This document shows positions 1 to 7,577 of a stretch of DNA of 10,961 nt, piece by piece. The DNA is from Eubacterium sp. (lineage in GTDB: Bacteria; Bacillota; Clostridia; Lachnospirales; CAG-274). A model generated the notes under the pieces. That model was not told where the DNA came from, made no database searches, and worked only from the letters and a program-made list of their open reading frames with translations. Location: positions 981 to 11,941 of the forward strand of contig JAJBVU010000070.1 in assembly GCA_020859645.1 (NCBI GenBank), read 5' to 3'. Both the position numbers and the translations under genes were made by a program. Position 1 is the stretch's first letter. Each line of letters begins with the position of its first letter.

Positions 1-2
1 TT

Positions 3-329
3 TTAATATTTTATAAATGCAAAAAAAAAAAAAAAGAAAACACAAAGGGGTTAGATACATACAATCGTCTGTTTCCCACAAGAGATAACCATTTTGAGGG
101 AACTTTTAACGAGGAATATTTACGAGGCGTGAATAGGGAAATTACAGTAACAGTTCTAAATAAGATAGACGAGGAACCGACTGTCGAGAAAACATTTGAC
201 TTTTCAGACACCGAGCAGCGCTGTGAAAATGATGCAAGGATAATAACTCATTATTATGAGCGCCCGACAATCGTTAATCAAACTGCCGCGAAAATTTATA
301 ACATTCAAAACGTAGATCATTTATATTAA
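3..329 (+). CDS. C-terminal part of unrecognised protein ending in a KIYNI motif (ORF1, partial or frameshifted at A15)
   Basis: I do not recognise the product. The frame ending in TAA at 327-329 is open to the left edge with no stop, so this may be the tail of a longer gene. A GTG at 129 lacks a properly spaced ribosome binding site, and the sequence before it (reading NRLFPTRDNHFEGTFNEEYL) looks coding, so I do not start there. An ATG at 17 is out of frame, but deleting one A from the A15 run at 21-35 would join it to this frame and give a protein of about 108 residues. The last 20 residues contain VNQTAAKIYNI, nearly repeated at the N-terminus of the next protein. The stop codon overlaps the Shine-Dalgarno sequence of the next gene, which implies co-transcription. 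Function is unknown; existence as coding sequence is fairly likely. Confidence 0.55.
   Translation, partial: LIFYKCKKKKKENTKGLDTYNRLFPTRDNHFEGTFNEEYLRGVNREITVTVLNKIDEEPTVEKTFDFSDTEQRCENDARIITHYYERPTIVNQTAAKIYNIQNVDHLY
21..35 (+). repeat. A15 homopolymer tract
   Basis: Fifteen consecutive A residues lie just after an ATG at 17-19. With 15 the ATG frame stops at 86-88; with 14 it would enter the ORF1 frame that ends at 329. Such tracts slip during replication and are also a common place for sequencing errors, so the frame state cannot be settled from one sequence. Confidence 0.7.
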
Positions 330-335
330 GGAGGG
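328..335 (+). promoter_or_regulatory. Strong Shine-Dalgarno that supports a TTG start
   Basis: AAGGAGGG lies 8 bases before the TTG at 344 and overlaps the stop codon of ORF1. No ATG or GTG sits at a suitable distance, so this site decides the unusual TTG start of ORF2 and links its translation to ORF1. Confidence 0.8.
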
Positions 336-343
336 CACTAATA

Positions 344-976
344 TTGAATAATAATCTTCAAAAATCGTCTGTCATTGTTCCTTTCGCAGAAACTGTGAAT
401 CAGCAGGCAAACAAAATATATAATATTGAAACAGCGGCTTCAGTGTCAACCGGGAACATCAACAATACATATATTTTCACTTCTGAAAATAAACCTTCAT
501 CGCAAATTTCAAATGGTGCTTTAGGTCAAAGTCATGAATACTACAATCTATTTGTAATAGGAGGTGAGGAGTTCACCGCTTATAAAAATGGATATTTTAT
601 GGTTCCCAAAGACCGTGCATTAACCGAATATATGTCAGCGGACATAAAAGACGAGATTGATTCTTTAACACCCGAAGCTATTCAGAGAGTAAAGTCTTTT
701 CCGGCTATATTTTGCTCTGAAAACAGGCAATACGGTAAAGCGGATGATGACCAAGAGGCTTTTTTTGGGTTTATTACAGAAATATCCGTTCAAGATAACG
801 GCATAAAAATTCATTACCTCTCAATGTATCCTGTCCATCAAGATTTATTAAATGAACGGCGTGATGAATTTAATATCGCCGGAACAAATTACTTCACCGA
901 ATTAAACCGAACTCATTGGTGTGTCAAAAGAAATAATCTGTACGAGACTCTGAATGACGTAGGAATTGCGGTATGA
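344..976 (+). CDS. Unknown 210-residue protein with N-terminal KIYNI motif, partner of the AAA ATPase (ORF2)
   Basis: I recall similar hypothetical proteins but cannot name a family. The TTG start is chosen because AAGGAGGG stands 8 bases before it. Residues 1-60 are polar and low in complexity and carry VNQQANKIYNI at about 18-28, matching the tail of ORF1 in 9 of 11 positions. Residues about 65-210 look like a compact alpha/beta domain with segments such as EYYNLFVIGGEEF, FPAIFCSEN and ELNRTHWCVKR. There is no signal peptide, membrane segment or obvious catalytic motif. The gene ends 16 bases before the AAA_13 ATPase, so the two are probably co-expressed. By analogy with ABC three-component conflict systems and with paired amyloid-motif proteins it could be an adaptor between an effector and the ATPase; that is inference. 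It could also be a sensor with an N-terminal signalling tag. Confidence 0.75.
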   Translation: MNNNLQKSSVIVPFAETVNQQANKIYNIETAASVSTGNINNTYIFTSENKPSSQISNGALGQSHEYYNLFVIGGEEFTAYKNGYFMVPKDRALTEYMSADIKDEIDSLTPEAIQRVKSFPAIFCSENRQYGKADDDQEAFFGFITEISVQDNGIKIHYLSMYPVHQDLLNERRDEFNIAGTNYFTELNRTHWCVKRNNLYETLNDVGIAV

Positions 977-992
977 TTAAAGGAGATAACAA

Positions 993-3377
993 ATGAATGA
1001 AAAGCAGCCATCGGCAATAGAAAAAATCACATTATCCGAGGCAACCTATCACGGGTGCGATGTTATGCCGACTTTTATCAATTTTTTCTTTGGCAATAAC
1101 GGAGTAGGCAAAACTACTATTGCAAGGCTTATAAAAAGTTGCCGAAAATCACCCAACGCGCCTTCCGACCCGAGCGCTGAAAATCCCAATGTGGCATTTT
1201 CACAAGGCCGAACCTCGGCAGACTATAATATTCTCGTATACAATCAGGATTTCATTGACGCTAATATACAAAGATACAACGAACTGCCGGGCGTTTTTAC
1301 AATGAATGAGCATAACATTACAACTCAAAATGAAATTGCGGAGGATAAGAAAAAGAAAAAAGAAATCGATGACTCAATCGCAGCGTTAAAAGAAAAAGTT
1401 ACAGCGAATAATGCGGCGGTGCAGACAGTGGAAAATGATTTTAAAAATAACTGTTGGAATAATTCAAAAAACATTCGCGAGGCCTTCCCGTTTACGCAAG
1501 AGGGTTTCCGCAAAGATAAAAAGAAATTCGCAAATAAAATTTTTGAGCAGGATGCCGCTGAACGACATAGCATTGAAGAACTTCAGAATCTGTACAATAC
1601 CGCCTTTGATCCCAATGCTCGTACATATCCGCTTCTTTATGTACCTAAAAATTGTGACGCTTTCGACACTATTCCCGGAATAGAATTGCTGAACACCCCT
1701 ATAAACAGTACGGCAGACACTGATTTCGGACGGTTTATAAAGGCTGTCAACTCTGCGGATTGGGTTCGTCAAGGGCACCTTGCTTTTGGCGATACCCCTG
1801 AACACAAGTGCCCTTATTGTCAACAGACTTTACCAAATGATTTTGAGGAAAAAATCGCCGCTTGCTTCAATGAACAGTATCGGACTGATGTTCGGAAACT
1901 GGAGCTTTTTCAGCAAAGCTATAAAGACACAGCAAATACCATATTTTTAGCATTGCAAAATAATTCCAAATCAGAATATGATAAACTGGATTTTTCAGTG
2001 TACAATGATAAACTCACCGTCTTAAGGGCAGCCATCACCGCAAACCTGCAAACCATTTCCGAAAAAATGGAGAAACCCGGAAAAGTTGTTGCCTTAGAGT
2101 CTATTGCACCTATCCTGAGAGAACTCTGCAGTATTATTGATGCTATGAATACCCTGATAATCGAAAATAATAAAGTGGTGAGCTCTAAACAGAAAAGCCA
2201 AGAGAATTGTTCAAAAAAGGTATGGGAGCTGTTGGCATATACATTACAAAACGATGTTTTCAAATTTCGGCAGAGCTTAAAGGAAATTAAGAGCAGTACG
2301 CAAAATTTAAAAACAAGTATACAAATGATGACTGCGGATTCAGAAGTTTTGCGTCAAAGTATTGATAAAAAAAGCGGCACCATTATAAATACCTCAGACA
2401 CTGTCAAGGGGATGAATAAACTTCTTCGCGATTCTGGATTCCAAGGTTTCAGCATTGAGGAAGATAAGAACACACCAAATGTGTATAAAGTTGTTCGCCC
2501 CGGCGGTATTCCTGCTGACAGACTAAGCGAAGGCGAGCGAAACTTTATCGCTTTTCTGTATTTCTATCATCTTGTGCATGGAAATGGAAGTATTGACGAA
2601 GCACAGTCAATTTATGACGATAACGGAAATCAAACCGTTATATCCGACGGTTCTGATAATCGAGATAAAATCGTAGTTATTGATGATCCTGTTTCAAGTA
2701 TGGACAGCAGCTCACTTTTTATCGTCGCATCCTTGGTTCGGGAAATGACCGCAATATGCAGTAATAATGTAAGCATGCATAAAACGGGCTACAACGGGGA
2801 TTACATAAAGCAAATTTTTATATTAACACACAACGCCCATTTTCATCGAGCAGTAACCGTCAATCAAGAAAGGCATTATAGATATGTTTCATTTTTCCAT
2901 ATTACAAAAAATAACAACATATCAAATATTAAGCTGTGCGTGCAAAAAAATCATGATTGTCCTACGAATATGGAAAACTATAATCCCGTTCAGAACGCAT
3001 ATGCGGCTTTATGGACGGAGTACAAAGAAGTGACTACTGCAATTCCTTTGCTGAACGTTATTCGCAAAATCCTCGAATACTATTTTATTCAAATATGTGG
3101 TTATAACGGGGTCACTATTCAGGAGAGAATTCTTTCCGATGCAAATCGCCGTAAATTTGTAAGCATCGCTGATGACGGAACCGAAGACACAACTCAGCTG
3201 CAAATTGTATCTTCAATGCTGTCTTATATCAGCTCAAATTCTTTTGGTTTAAACGATGGTCTGTATTTTGTAGATGATTGTACGGATGTCGAGTTATACC
3301 GAGAGCTTTTTGAATCTATTTTTAAGTGTATGAATCAGGAACAACACTTTAATATGATGATGGGAATAGACGATTAG
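993..3377 (+). CDS. AAA_13 family ABC-type ATPase, PrrC/RloC-like
   Basis: The ATG at 993 follows AAAGGAG by 7 bases. The protein has a split ABC ATPase head. Walker A is GNNGVGKTT at residues 34-42, the ABC signature LSEGERN at 511-517, Walker B KIVVIDDP at 559-566 followed by SSMD, and the H-loop THNAH at 612-616. Between the halves lie charged helical stretches typical of coiled coils (about 110-190 and 340-480) and a CPYC pair at 273-276, as in AAA_13/RloC proteins, which may bind zinc. The C-terminal 170 residues contain R691-x3-E695 (RKILE), the spacing of the Arg and Glu in the PrrC anticodon nuclease triad, but I see no matching His: the expected region reads NSFGLNDG. Known relatives use nucleotide hydrolysis to hold back an RNase or other effector. 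The gene is followed after 12 bases by the HTH gene of the restriction cluster. ATPase assignment is firm; nuclease activity is open. Confidence 0.88.
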   Translation: MNEKQPSAIEKITLSEATYHGCDVMPTFINFFFGNNGVGKTTIARLIKSCRKSPNAPSDPSAENPNVAFSQGRTSADYNILVYNQDFIDANIQRYNELPGVFTMNEHNITTQNEIAEDKKKKKEIDDSIAALKEKVTANNAAVQTVENDFKNNCWNNSKNIREAFPFTQEGFRKDKKKFANKIFEQDAAERHSIEELQNLYNTAFDPNARTYPLLYVPKNCDAFDTIPGIELLNTPINSTADTDFGRFIKAVNSADWVRQGHLAFGDTPEHKCPYCQQTLPNDFEEKIAACFNEQYRTDVRKLELFQQSYKDTANTIFLALQNNSKSEYDKLDFSVYNDKLTVLRAAITANLQTISEKMEKPGKVVALESIAPILRELCSIIDAMNTLIIENNKVVSSKQKSQENCSKKVWELLAYTLQNDVFKFRQSLKEIKSSTQNLKTSIQMMTADSEVLRQSIDKKSGTIINTSDTVKGMNKLLRDSGFQGFSIEEDKNTPNVYKVVRPGGIPADRLSEGERNFIAFLYFYHLVHGNGSIDEAQSIYDDNGNQTVISDGSDNRDKIVVIDDPVSSMDSSSLFIVASLVREMTAICSNNVSMHKTGYNGDYIKQIFILTHNAHFHRAVTVNQERHYRYVSFFHITKNNNISNIKLCVQKNHDCPTNMENYNPVQNAYAALWTEYKEVTTAIPLLNVIRKILEYYFIQICGYNGVTIQERILSDANRRKFVSIADDGTEDTTQLQIVSSMLSYISSNSFGLNDGLYFVDDCTDVELYRELFESIFKCMNQEQHFNMMMGIDD

Positions 3378-3389
3378 GAGGAAACAAAA

Positions 3390-3593
3390 ATGAGAATCAG
3401 TTACAATAAATTATGGAAAATGCTAATAGACAAAGAAATGCAAAAAAGAGATTTGCAGGAAAAAGCCGGCATTAGTTCGGCTTCAATAGCAAAACTCGGA
3501 AAAGGCGCAAACATAACCACAGATGTCCTTTTAAAAGTCTGTGAGGCTATGGATTGCAATCTTGAGGATATTATGGAAACGAAAAAAGACTAA
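3390..3593 (+). CDS. Small Cro/C1-type helix-turn-helix regulator
   Basis: This 67-residue protein is a single HTH domain of the short Cro/C1 (HTH_26-like) type. The helix-turn-helix reads LQEKAGISSASIAKLGKG at about residues 22-39, followed by the typical LLKVCEAMDCNLEDIM helix that closes the fold. It starts at the ATG after TAGGAGG, which overlaps the stop of the ATPase gene, and it ends 13 bases before the endonuclease gene. It is thus embedded between the upstream module and the restriction genes, where a controller that delays or limits nuclease expression would be expected, as with C proteins of restriction-modification systems. I cannot see its operator. It differs from the longer HTH protein encoded at 9106-9456, so the locus has two separate regulators. 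Confidence 0.85.
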   Translation: MRISYNKLWKMLIDKEMQKRDLQEKAGISSASIAKLGKGANITTDVLLKVCEAMDCNLEDIMETKKD

Positions 3594-3606
3594 CGGAGGA
3601 TAAAAT

Positions 3607-4755
3607 ATGAAACTATTATATTCAAATATTCTGCCTTTGAGAACAGAGGATAATCAACAGACTATTGCCGACTGTTTTAATGAGCAGATGTCAAAGGCAG
3701 ACCGCGTTGATATAGCTGTTGGATATACTTCCAATGCATCGCTTTCTGAGCTTGAAGCTCTGGCAGATACATATGAGATTAAATGTATACGTCTTACAAT
3801 TGGAATGTACTATCTTGAGGGGATGCCGGAAGGCGCATATCATACAGCCTTGAAAATAAATGAGAAATGGCAAAATTCCGGTATAGGCGAAATACGTCTT
3901 GTAAAAAGCTTCAAATACCACGGAAAGGTATATTGCTTTTATAAGGACGGTATTCCGTTTTCGGCAATTATAGGCTCTGCAAATCTCGGTGTTATAAAGC
4001 TCGAAGCAGCTAATCGCAGACAATATGAAATTTCTGCCCTTACGACTGACCCTGATGAGGTATCAGAGTTGGCAGAACATATCGAACAATTAAATCAGCC
4101 GATATGTTCTGCAAATATTGCTGAAGCCGGCAATGTGCCGCTGATACGTGAGAAAAACACTTCTTTGGACGGTGTTGAGCTGGTCACTCCCGTTCCTCAG
4201 GCTAATGTAGAGTTTTACAAGCAATGCACTCCGTCCGTGTCTTTTGAACTTCAGCTTAAGGTGCCTAAAAAAGATGAACGTCACATGGATGACGGAAAAC
4301 ATTTCACAAAATCCAACATCAATGTATGTTATGCAGCACCAAGAAGCAAGCGGAAATCAAGAGACTGGTATGAAACGCAGCTGACAGTCGGGGCAAACAT
4401 ATATCGCATGGAGGGATACCCTGAAAAGAATAAACCGTTTTTTGTTATAACCGATGATGGGTATTGGTTCAAAGCGCATACCACAAGCGATAACAACAAA
4501 CAGTTCAGCGCAGTTGGAGATGAATTGATTATGGGACGCTGGCTGAAAGGTCGGTTGGCTGCGGCAGGAATTGTACGTCCTGTAAATAATACCAAAGAAG
4601 ATAATGAAGAACGCCGCGGCATGATTACTCAAGAAATGCTGGATGAATACGGCTGTGACAGGCTACTGTTTGAAAAGACAGGTCAAACGGCAATAGACAA
4701 AGACGGCTCTCCGCTTGATGTATGGATGCTGTCATTTATAGGCAGTTCAAACTAA
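3607..4755 (+). CDS. PLD-family restriction endonuclease, NgoFVII/CglI R-subunit type
   Basis: The 382-residue product has an N-terminal phospholipase D-type nuclease domain. Its catalytic H105-G-K107 is followed by G123-S124-A-N126, the HxK...GSxN layout of BfiI and NgoFVII. A C-terminal half from about residue 205 reads like the B3-like DNA-binding domain of this family (ITDDGYWFKAHTT, then ITQEMLDEYGCDRLLFEKTG). The ATG at 3607 is preceded by CGGAGG. In CglI and NgoAVII the R subunit recognises DNA through the B3 domain, cleaves with the PLD domain and forms a complex with a DEAD-Z1 ATPase; the next gene encodes exactly such an ATPase, 19 bases downstream. The target may be GCSGC-like as in those two systems, but this cannot be read from the sequence. 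Family and role are secure; specificity is not. Confidence 0.92.
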   Translation: MKLLYSNILPLRTEDNQQTIADCFNEQMSKADRVDIAVGYTSNASLSELEALADTYEIKCIRLTIGMYYLEGMPEGAYHTALKINEKWQNSGIGEIRLVKSFKYHGKVYCFYKDGIPFSAIIGSANLGVIKLEAANRRQYEISALTTDPDEVSELAEHIEQLNQPICSANIAEAGNVPLIREKNTSLDGVELVTPVPQANVEFYKQCTPSVSFELQLKVPKKDERHMDDGKHFTKSNINVCYAAPRSKRKSRDWYETQLTVGANIYRMEGYPEKNKPFFVITDDGYWFKAHTTSDNNKQFSAVGDELIMGRWLKGRLAAAGIVRPVNNTKEDNEERRGMITQEMLDEYGCDRLLFEKTGQTAIDKDGSPLDVWMLSFIGSSN

Positions 4756-4774
4756 TAAGACGAGGTGAATAATA

Positions 4775-6625
4775 ATGCAGTATTTAAAAACATATTTGGA
4801 CAAAATTTCCGAACGAGGGAATACAAAGCTTGCAGAATCTATATATAAAACTGCCGAGGAGGTAGGTGATAAGTACATAAAAACCTTTTCATTTACAAGT
4901 CACGAAATAGGGCTGTTGTTCGGTAATGTTCAATCCGGTAAAACCGGTCAGATGTTTGGAATCATGTGCAAAGCGGCAGACCTTGGCTTCCCGGTTTTTG
5001 TGCTTTTGACCACCGATAATGTTGTGCTTCAGCAGCAAACGTTGGATCGAGTAAAATCCGATCTTGACGGTTTTTGTATCTGCGGTGAAAATGACGCGCG
5101 TCTTTTTGCGGAAAACAGTCTCTTGGATCCCGCCATAATTGTCCTCAAGAAAAATGCACGTGTTTTGAAGCAGTGGGCTAACGTGCTGAATTCCACAGGA
5201 TTTATGAAGGGAAATCCGTTGTTTGTGATTGATGATGAGGCGGATGCGGCTTCACTCAATACTCTTGTAAATCAAGACCGACAGTCATCCATAAATAAAT
5301 ATCTGGACATTATAAAGAATGAGTCATCAAGCAGTATGTATCTGCAGGTAACCGGCACCCCTCAGGCTATTTTTCTTCAGACAATAGTATCCGGTTGGCA
5401 TCCGTATTTTACATATTATTTTCAGCCGGGTGATACATATCTTGGAGGCGACTTTTTCTTCCCCGTTTCCGGAAAACCAGACTGTGTTTCTTATTTGGAT
5501 TGCTTGAATAATCCTGTGCGTGATGTTGTTGTTCGTCATTTGGCGGTTTCTGCACAGCTATTATCTGTGGGCGGCAGTGTATCCAACTGTTTGTTCCATC
5601 CGAGCGTTCGGGTATCGGCGCATAATAAATATGCATCAGATATAAAGAAAGAACTTGAATGGTGCAGTGAAAACATAGATGGTGAATTTAAAGATGCACT
5701 TCGTCGGCAGTATGACAGCATTGCACCAAGCAAATCGGAAAAGCAATCTTTTGATGTTATTTTTTCAAAGGCACGTGAGCTGCTTGACAGCAACACTGTA
5801 AAAATATTGGTTATGAACGGAAAGGCTGATATCGAAAGCTCTGAATATGCCGAGGGATGCAATTTTGTCATCGGGGGCAATACTCTTGGACGCGGAGTTA
5901 CATTCCCGGCACTTCAAACAATTTATTATACTCGTATAAGCAAGAGTCCTCAGGCAGATACTATGTGGCAGCACAGCAGGATGTTCGGTTATGACCGTGA
6001 CCCCGGGATGATGCGAATTTATATGGAAGAGCGGCTGTACAAGCTGTTTGCAGACATTAACGCTACAAACAACTCAATTATTGCGCAAATTGAACGCGGA
6101 ATCGATGACGTGAAGCTTTATTATTCCAATGGTCTTAACCCTACAAGAAAAACTGTGCTTGATAATGACCACGTTGAAATTATTTCGGGAGGTACAAATT
6201 ATTATCCATCTGCGCCGGATAATGATTCAATTGATGATATTTCAAAGCTCCTTGAAACTTTTACAGAGCAGGAACCTTATTATCAGGTTAATCTGAGACT
6301 GATAAAAGAAATACTTACTCACATTATACCGAGCGAGGATTTTAAACTTAACGCTTTTCAGTCTATAATGGATGCAATGCTTTCCGAGCATCCTGCGGCA
6401 CAGGGAATTCTTATAGTCCGCCGCAATAGAAATGTTGCGCAGGGAACAGGTGCGCTGCTTTCACCCAACGATTGGCAGCTCGGCGGTTCGTTTGCAGACA
6501 AAACGGTTCTTACCATGTATCAAGTTACGGGAACCAAGGGCTGGCATGGCAAGCAATTATGGGTGCCGAATATAAAGCTCCCAAGCAATACAACGTATTA
6601 TGACGTCTATGAAGAGGAGGATTGA
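4775..6625 (+). CDS. DEAD-Z1 helicase-like ATPase, CglI H-subunit / NgoAVII N-subunit type
   Basis: The 616-residue protein carries SF2-like motor motifs in order. Walker A is GNVQSGKTGQ starting at residue 50, the DEAD-type Walker B is DDEAD at 153-157, motif III VTGTP is at 192-196, GGNTLGRGVTFP starts at 367, and the motif VI region MWQHSRMFGYDR is at 397-408. GGNTLGRGVTFP and MWQHSRMFGYDR with the surrounding residues are hallmarks of the Z1 domain. In CglI and NgoAVII this subunit hydrolyses ATP when DNA is bound and is needed for cleavage by the PLD subunit. The start is the ATG after GAGGTG. The gene lies 19 bases after the R gene and 3 bases before the pseudo-nuclease gene, so all three should be made together. 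All motor motifs look intact. Confidence 0.93.
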   Translation: MQYLKTYLDKISERGNTKLAESIYKTAEEVGDKYIKTFSFTSHEIGLLFGNVQSGKTGQMFGIMCKAADLGFPVFVLLTTDNVVLQQQTLDRVKSDLDGFCICGENDARLFAENSLLDPAIIVLKKNARVLKQWANVLNSTGFMKGNPLFVIDDEADAASLNTLVNQDRQSSINKYLDIIKNESSSSMYLQVTGTPQAIFLQTIVSGWHPYFTYYFQPGDTYLGGDFFFPVSGKPDCVSYLDCLNNPVRDVVVRHLAVSAQLLSVGGSVSNCLFHPSVRVSAHNKYASDIKKELEWCSENIDGEFKDALRRQYDSIAPSKSEKQSFDVIFSKARELLDSNTVKILVMNGKADIESSEYAEGCNFVIGGNTLGRGVTFPALQTIYYTRISKSPQADTMWQHSRMFGYDRDPGMMRIYMEERLYKLFADINATNNSIIAQIERGIDDVKLYYSNGLNPTRKTVLDNDHVEIISGGTNYYPSAPDNDSIDDISKLLETFTEQEPYYQVNLRLIKEILTHIIPSEDFKLNAFQSIMDAMLSEHPAAQGILIVRRNRNVAQGTGALLSPNDWQLGGSFADKTVLTMYQVTGTKGWHGKQLWVPNIKLPSNTTYYDVYEEED

Positions 6626-6628
6626 TTT

Positions 6629-7573
6629 ATGCCGCAGCAATATTCCGACAAAACAGCAAAAGTATTACTGTTTGAACCTATTGCCCTTGGAACTGACAGG
6701 CTCTGTATAATTTCACGGCGCGCAACGCCAAGCATGGCATCATGGCTTCTTAAATCCTATGAAAGTCAGAAAATATCAAATGTTGAAGTAGAGCTTGTTA
6801 TCGAATCAGCTATGAATTATGGTATTGACCTTGAAGCTCATGAAAGTTTTAAGGAGCTTTGCGACATAGGAAAATTTTCATGCAGCTATTTACATAAAGG
6901 ACCTGCTTCCACAACGAATTTTTATATTTGGTTTCGGAAAGATGAACCGGTGAAAATGTTCAGCTGTAATTGTGATTTTACACAGTCATCTTTGCTCAGA
7001 GAACAAAGCAGTACTCCGACTGAATGTAATTTGAACAATGCATATCGAATTTATACGGATACGATAGATCGTTCGATTTTCTGCACACATGGGGAGGTAG
7101 AGGATTATATTGTTATTCAGCCGTCAGCTTCATTTTTGCATGCCGCTGCCACTGTAAATCCTCAAAATACTGTGTGTCTGCCTCTTTTGACCAGAAATGG
7201 GGATCCCGGTAATGGTTCATGTCTTAATTGGGGGCACCGTGATAAAAGAAATAAAAATGAAGCTTATATTCGCATTCCGCGTGAAATCGCAAAATCCGGA
7301 TTTTTCCCATCAAACGATCAGCACTTTCTTGCGGTAACAGATGACCACCGCTCACTGCTTCTGAGAGTTGAACAACAGGGAAATAAAGCACTCACAACTC
7401 CTGCAAGCAATGCTCAGCTTGGTGAATATTTTCGTAATCGTCTTGGCTTGTCAAACGGCGCAAATATCACCAGAGAAGATTTGATGGCTTATGGAAGAAC
7501 GGATGTCACGTTTTACAAAATAGATGATGAACAATATTACATGGATTTTTCGCAGCCATCAGAAACAAGGTGA
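6629..7573 (+). CDS. Probable catalytically dead paralogue of the R subunit: degenerate PLD domain plus B3-like domain
   Basis: This 314-residue protein shows no standard active site. From about residue 200 it aligns by eye with the C-terminal B3-like half of the upstream endonuclease: FLAVTDDHRSLLLRV matches FFVITDDGYWFKAHT, LGEYFRNRLG matches MGRWLKGRL, and ITREDLMAYGRTDVTFYKID matches ITQEMLDEYGCDRLLFEKTG. The N-terminal part keeps the outline of the PLD domain. FYIWFRKDEPV lines up with VYCFYKDGIPF, but the HGK triad is replaced by TTN (95-97) and GSAN by about CNCD (113-116). It therefore probably binds DNA or the complex without cutting. The gene sits between the Z1 ATPase (gap 3) and vsr (gap 4). 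It could be an extra specificity subunit, a regulator, or an inhibitor of the nuclease. The B3 similarity is fairly clear; the PLD relation is inference from spacing. Confidence 0.75.
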   Translation: MPQQYSDKTAKVLLFEPIALGTDRLCIISRRATPSMASWLLKSYESQKISNVEVELVIESAMNYGIDLEAHESFKELCDIGKFSCSYLHKGPASTTNFYIWFRKDEPVKMFSCNCDFTQSSLLREQSSTPTECNLNNAYRIYTDTIDRSIFCTHGEVEDYIVIQPSASFLHAAATVNPQNTVCLPLLTRNGDPGNGSCLNWGHRDKRNKNEAYIRIPREIAKSGFFPSNDQHFLAVTDDHRSLLLRVEQQGNKALTTPASNAQLGEYFRNRLGLSNGANITREDLMAYGRTDVTFYKIDDEQYYMDFSQPSETR

Positions 7574-7577
7574 TTTA

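Noticed and set aside
11..211. Leftward frame of 66 codons near the left edge
   Set aside because: Its C-terminal end is the complement of the A15 tract and it opposes the ORF1 frame, which has the better protein-like sequence and context.
129..329. GTG at 129 as the start of ORF1
   Set aside because: The nearest GAGG is too close (1 base) or too far (about 14 bases), and the sequence before it looks coding in the same frame.
993..3377. Calling the ATPase a working anticodon nuclease (PrrC or RloC)
   Set aside because: Only the ABC core and an R-x3-E pair are visible; the third catalytic residue is not, so only the ATPase family is named.
7524..7577. Upstream ATG as start of vsr
   Set aside because: The 18 added residues overlap the previous gene and have no Vsr similarity; ATG 7578 has its own ribosome site.
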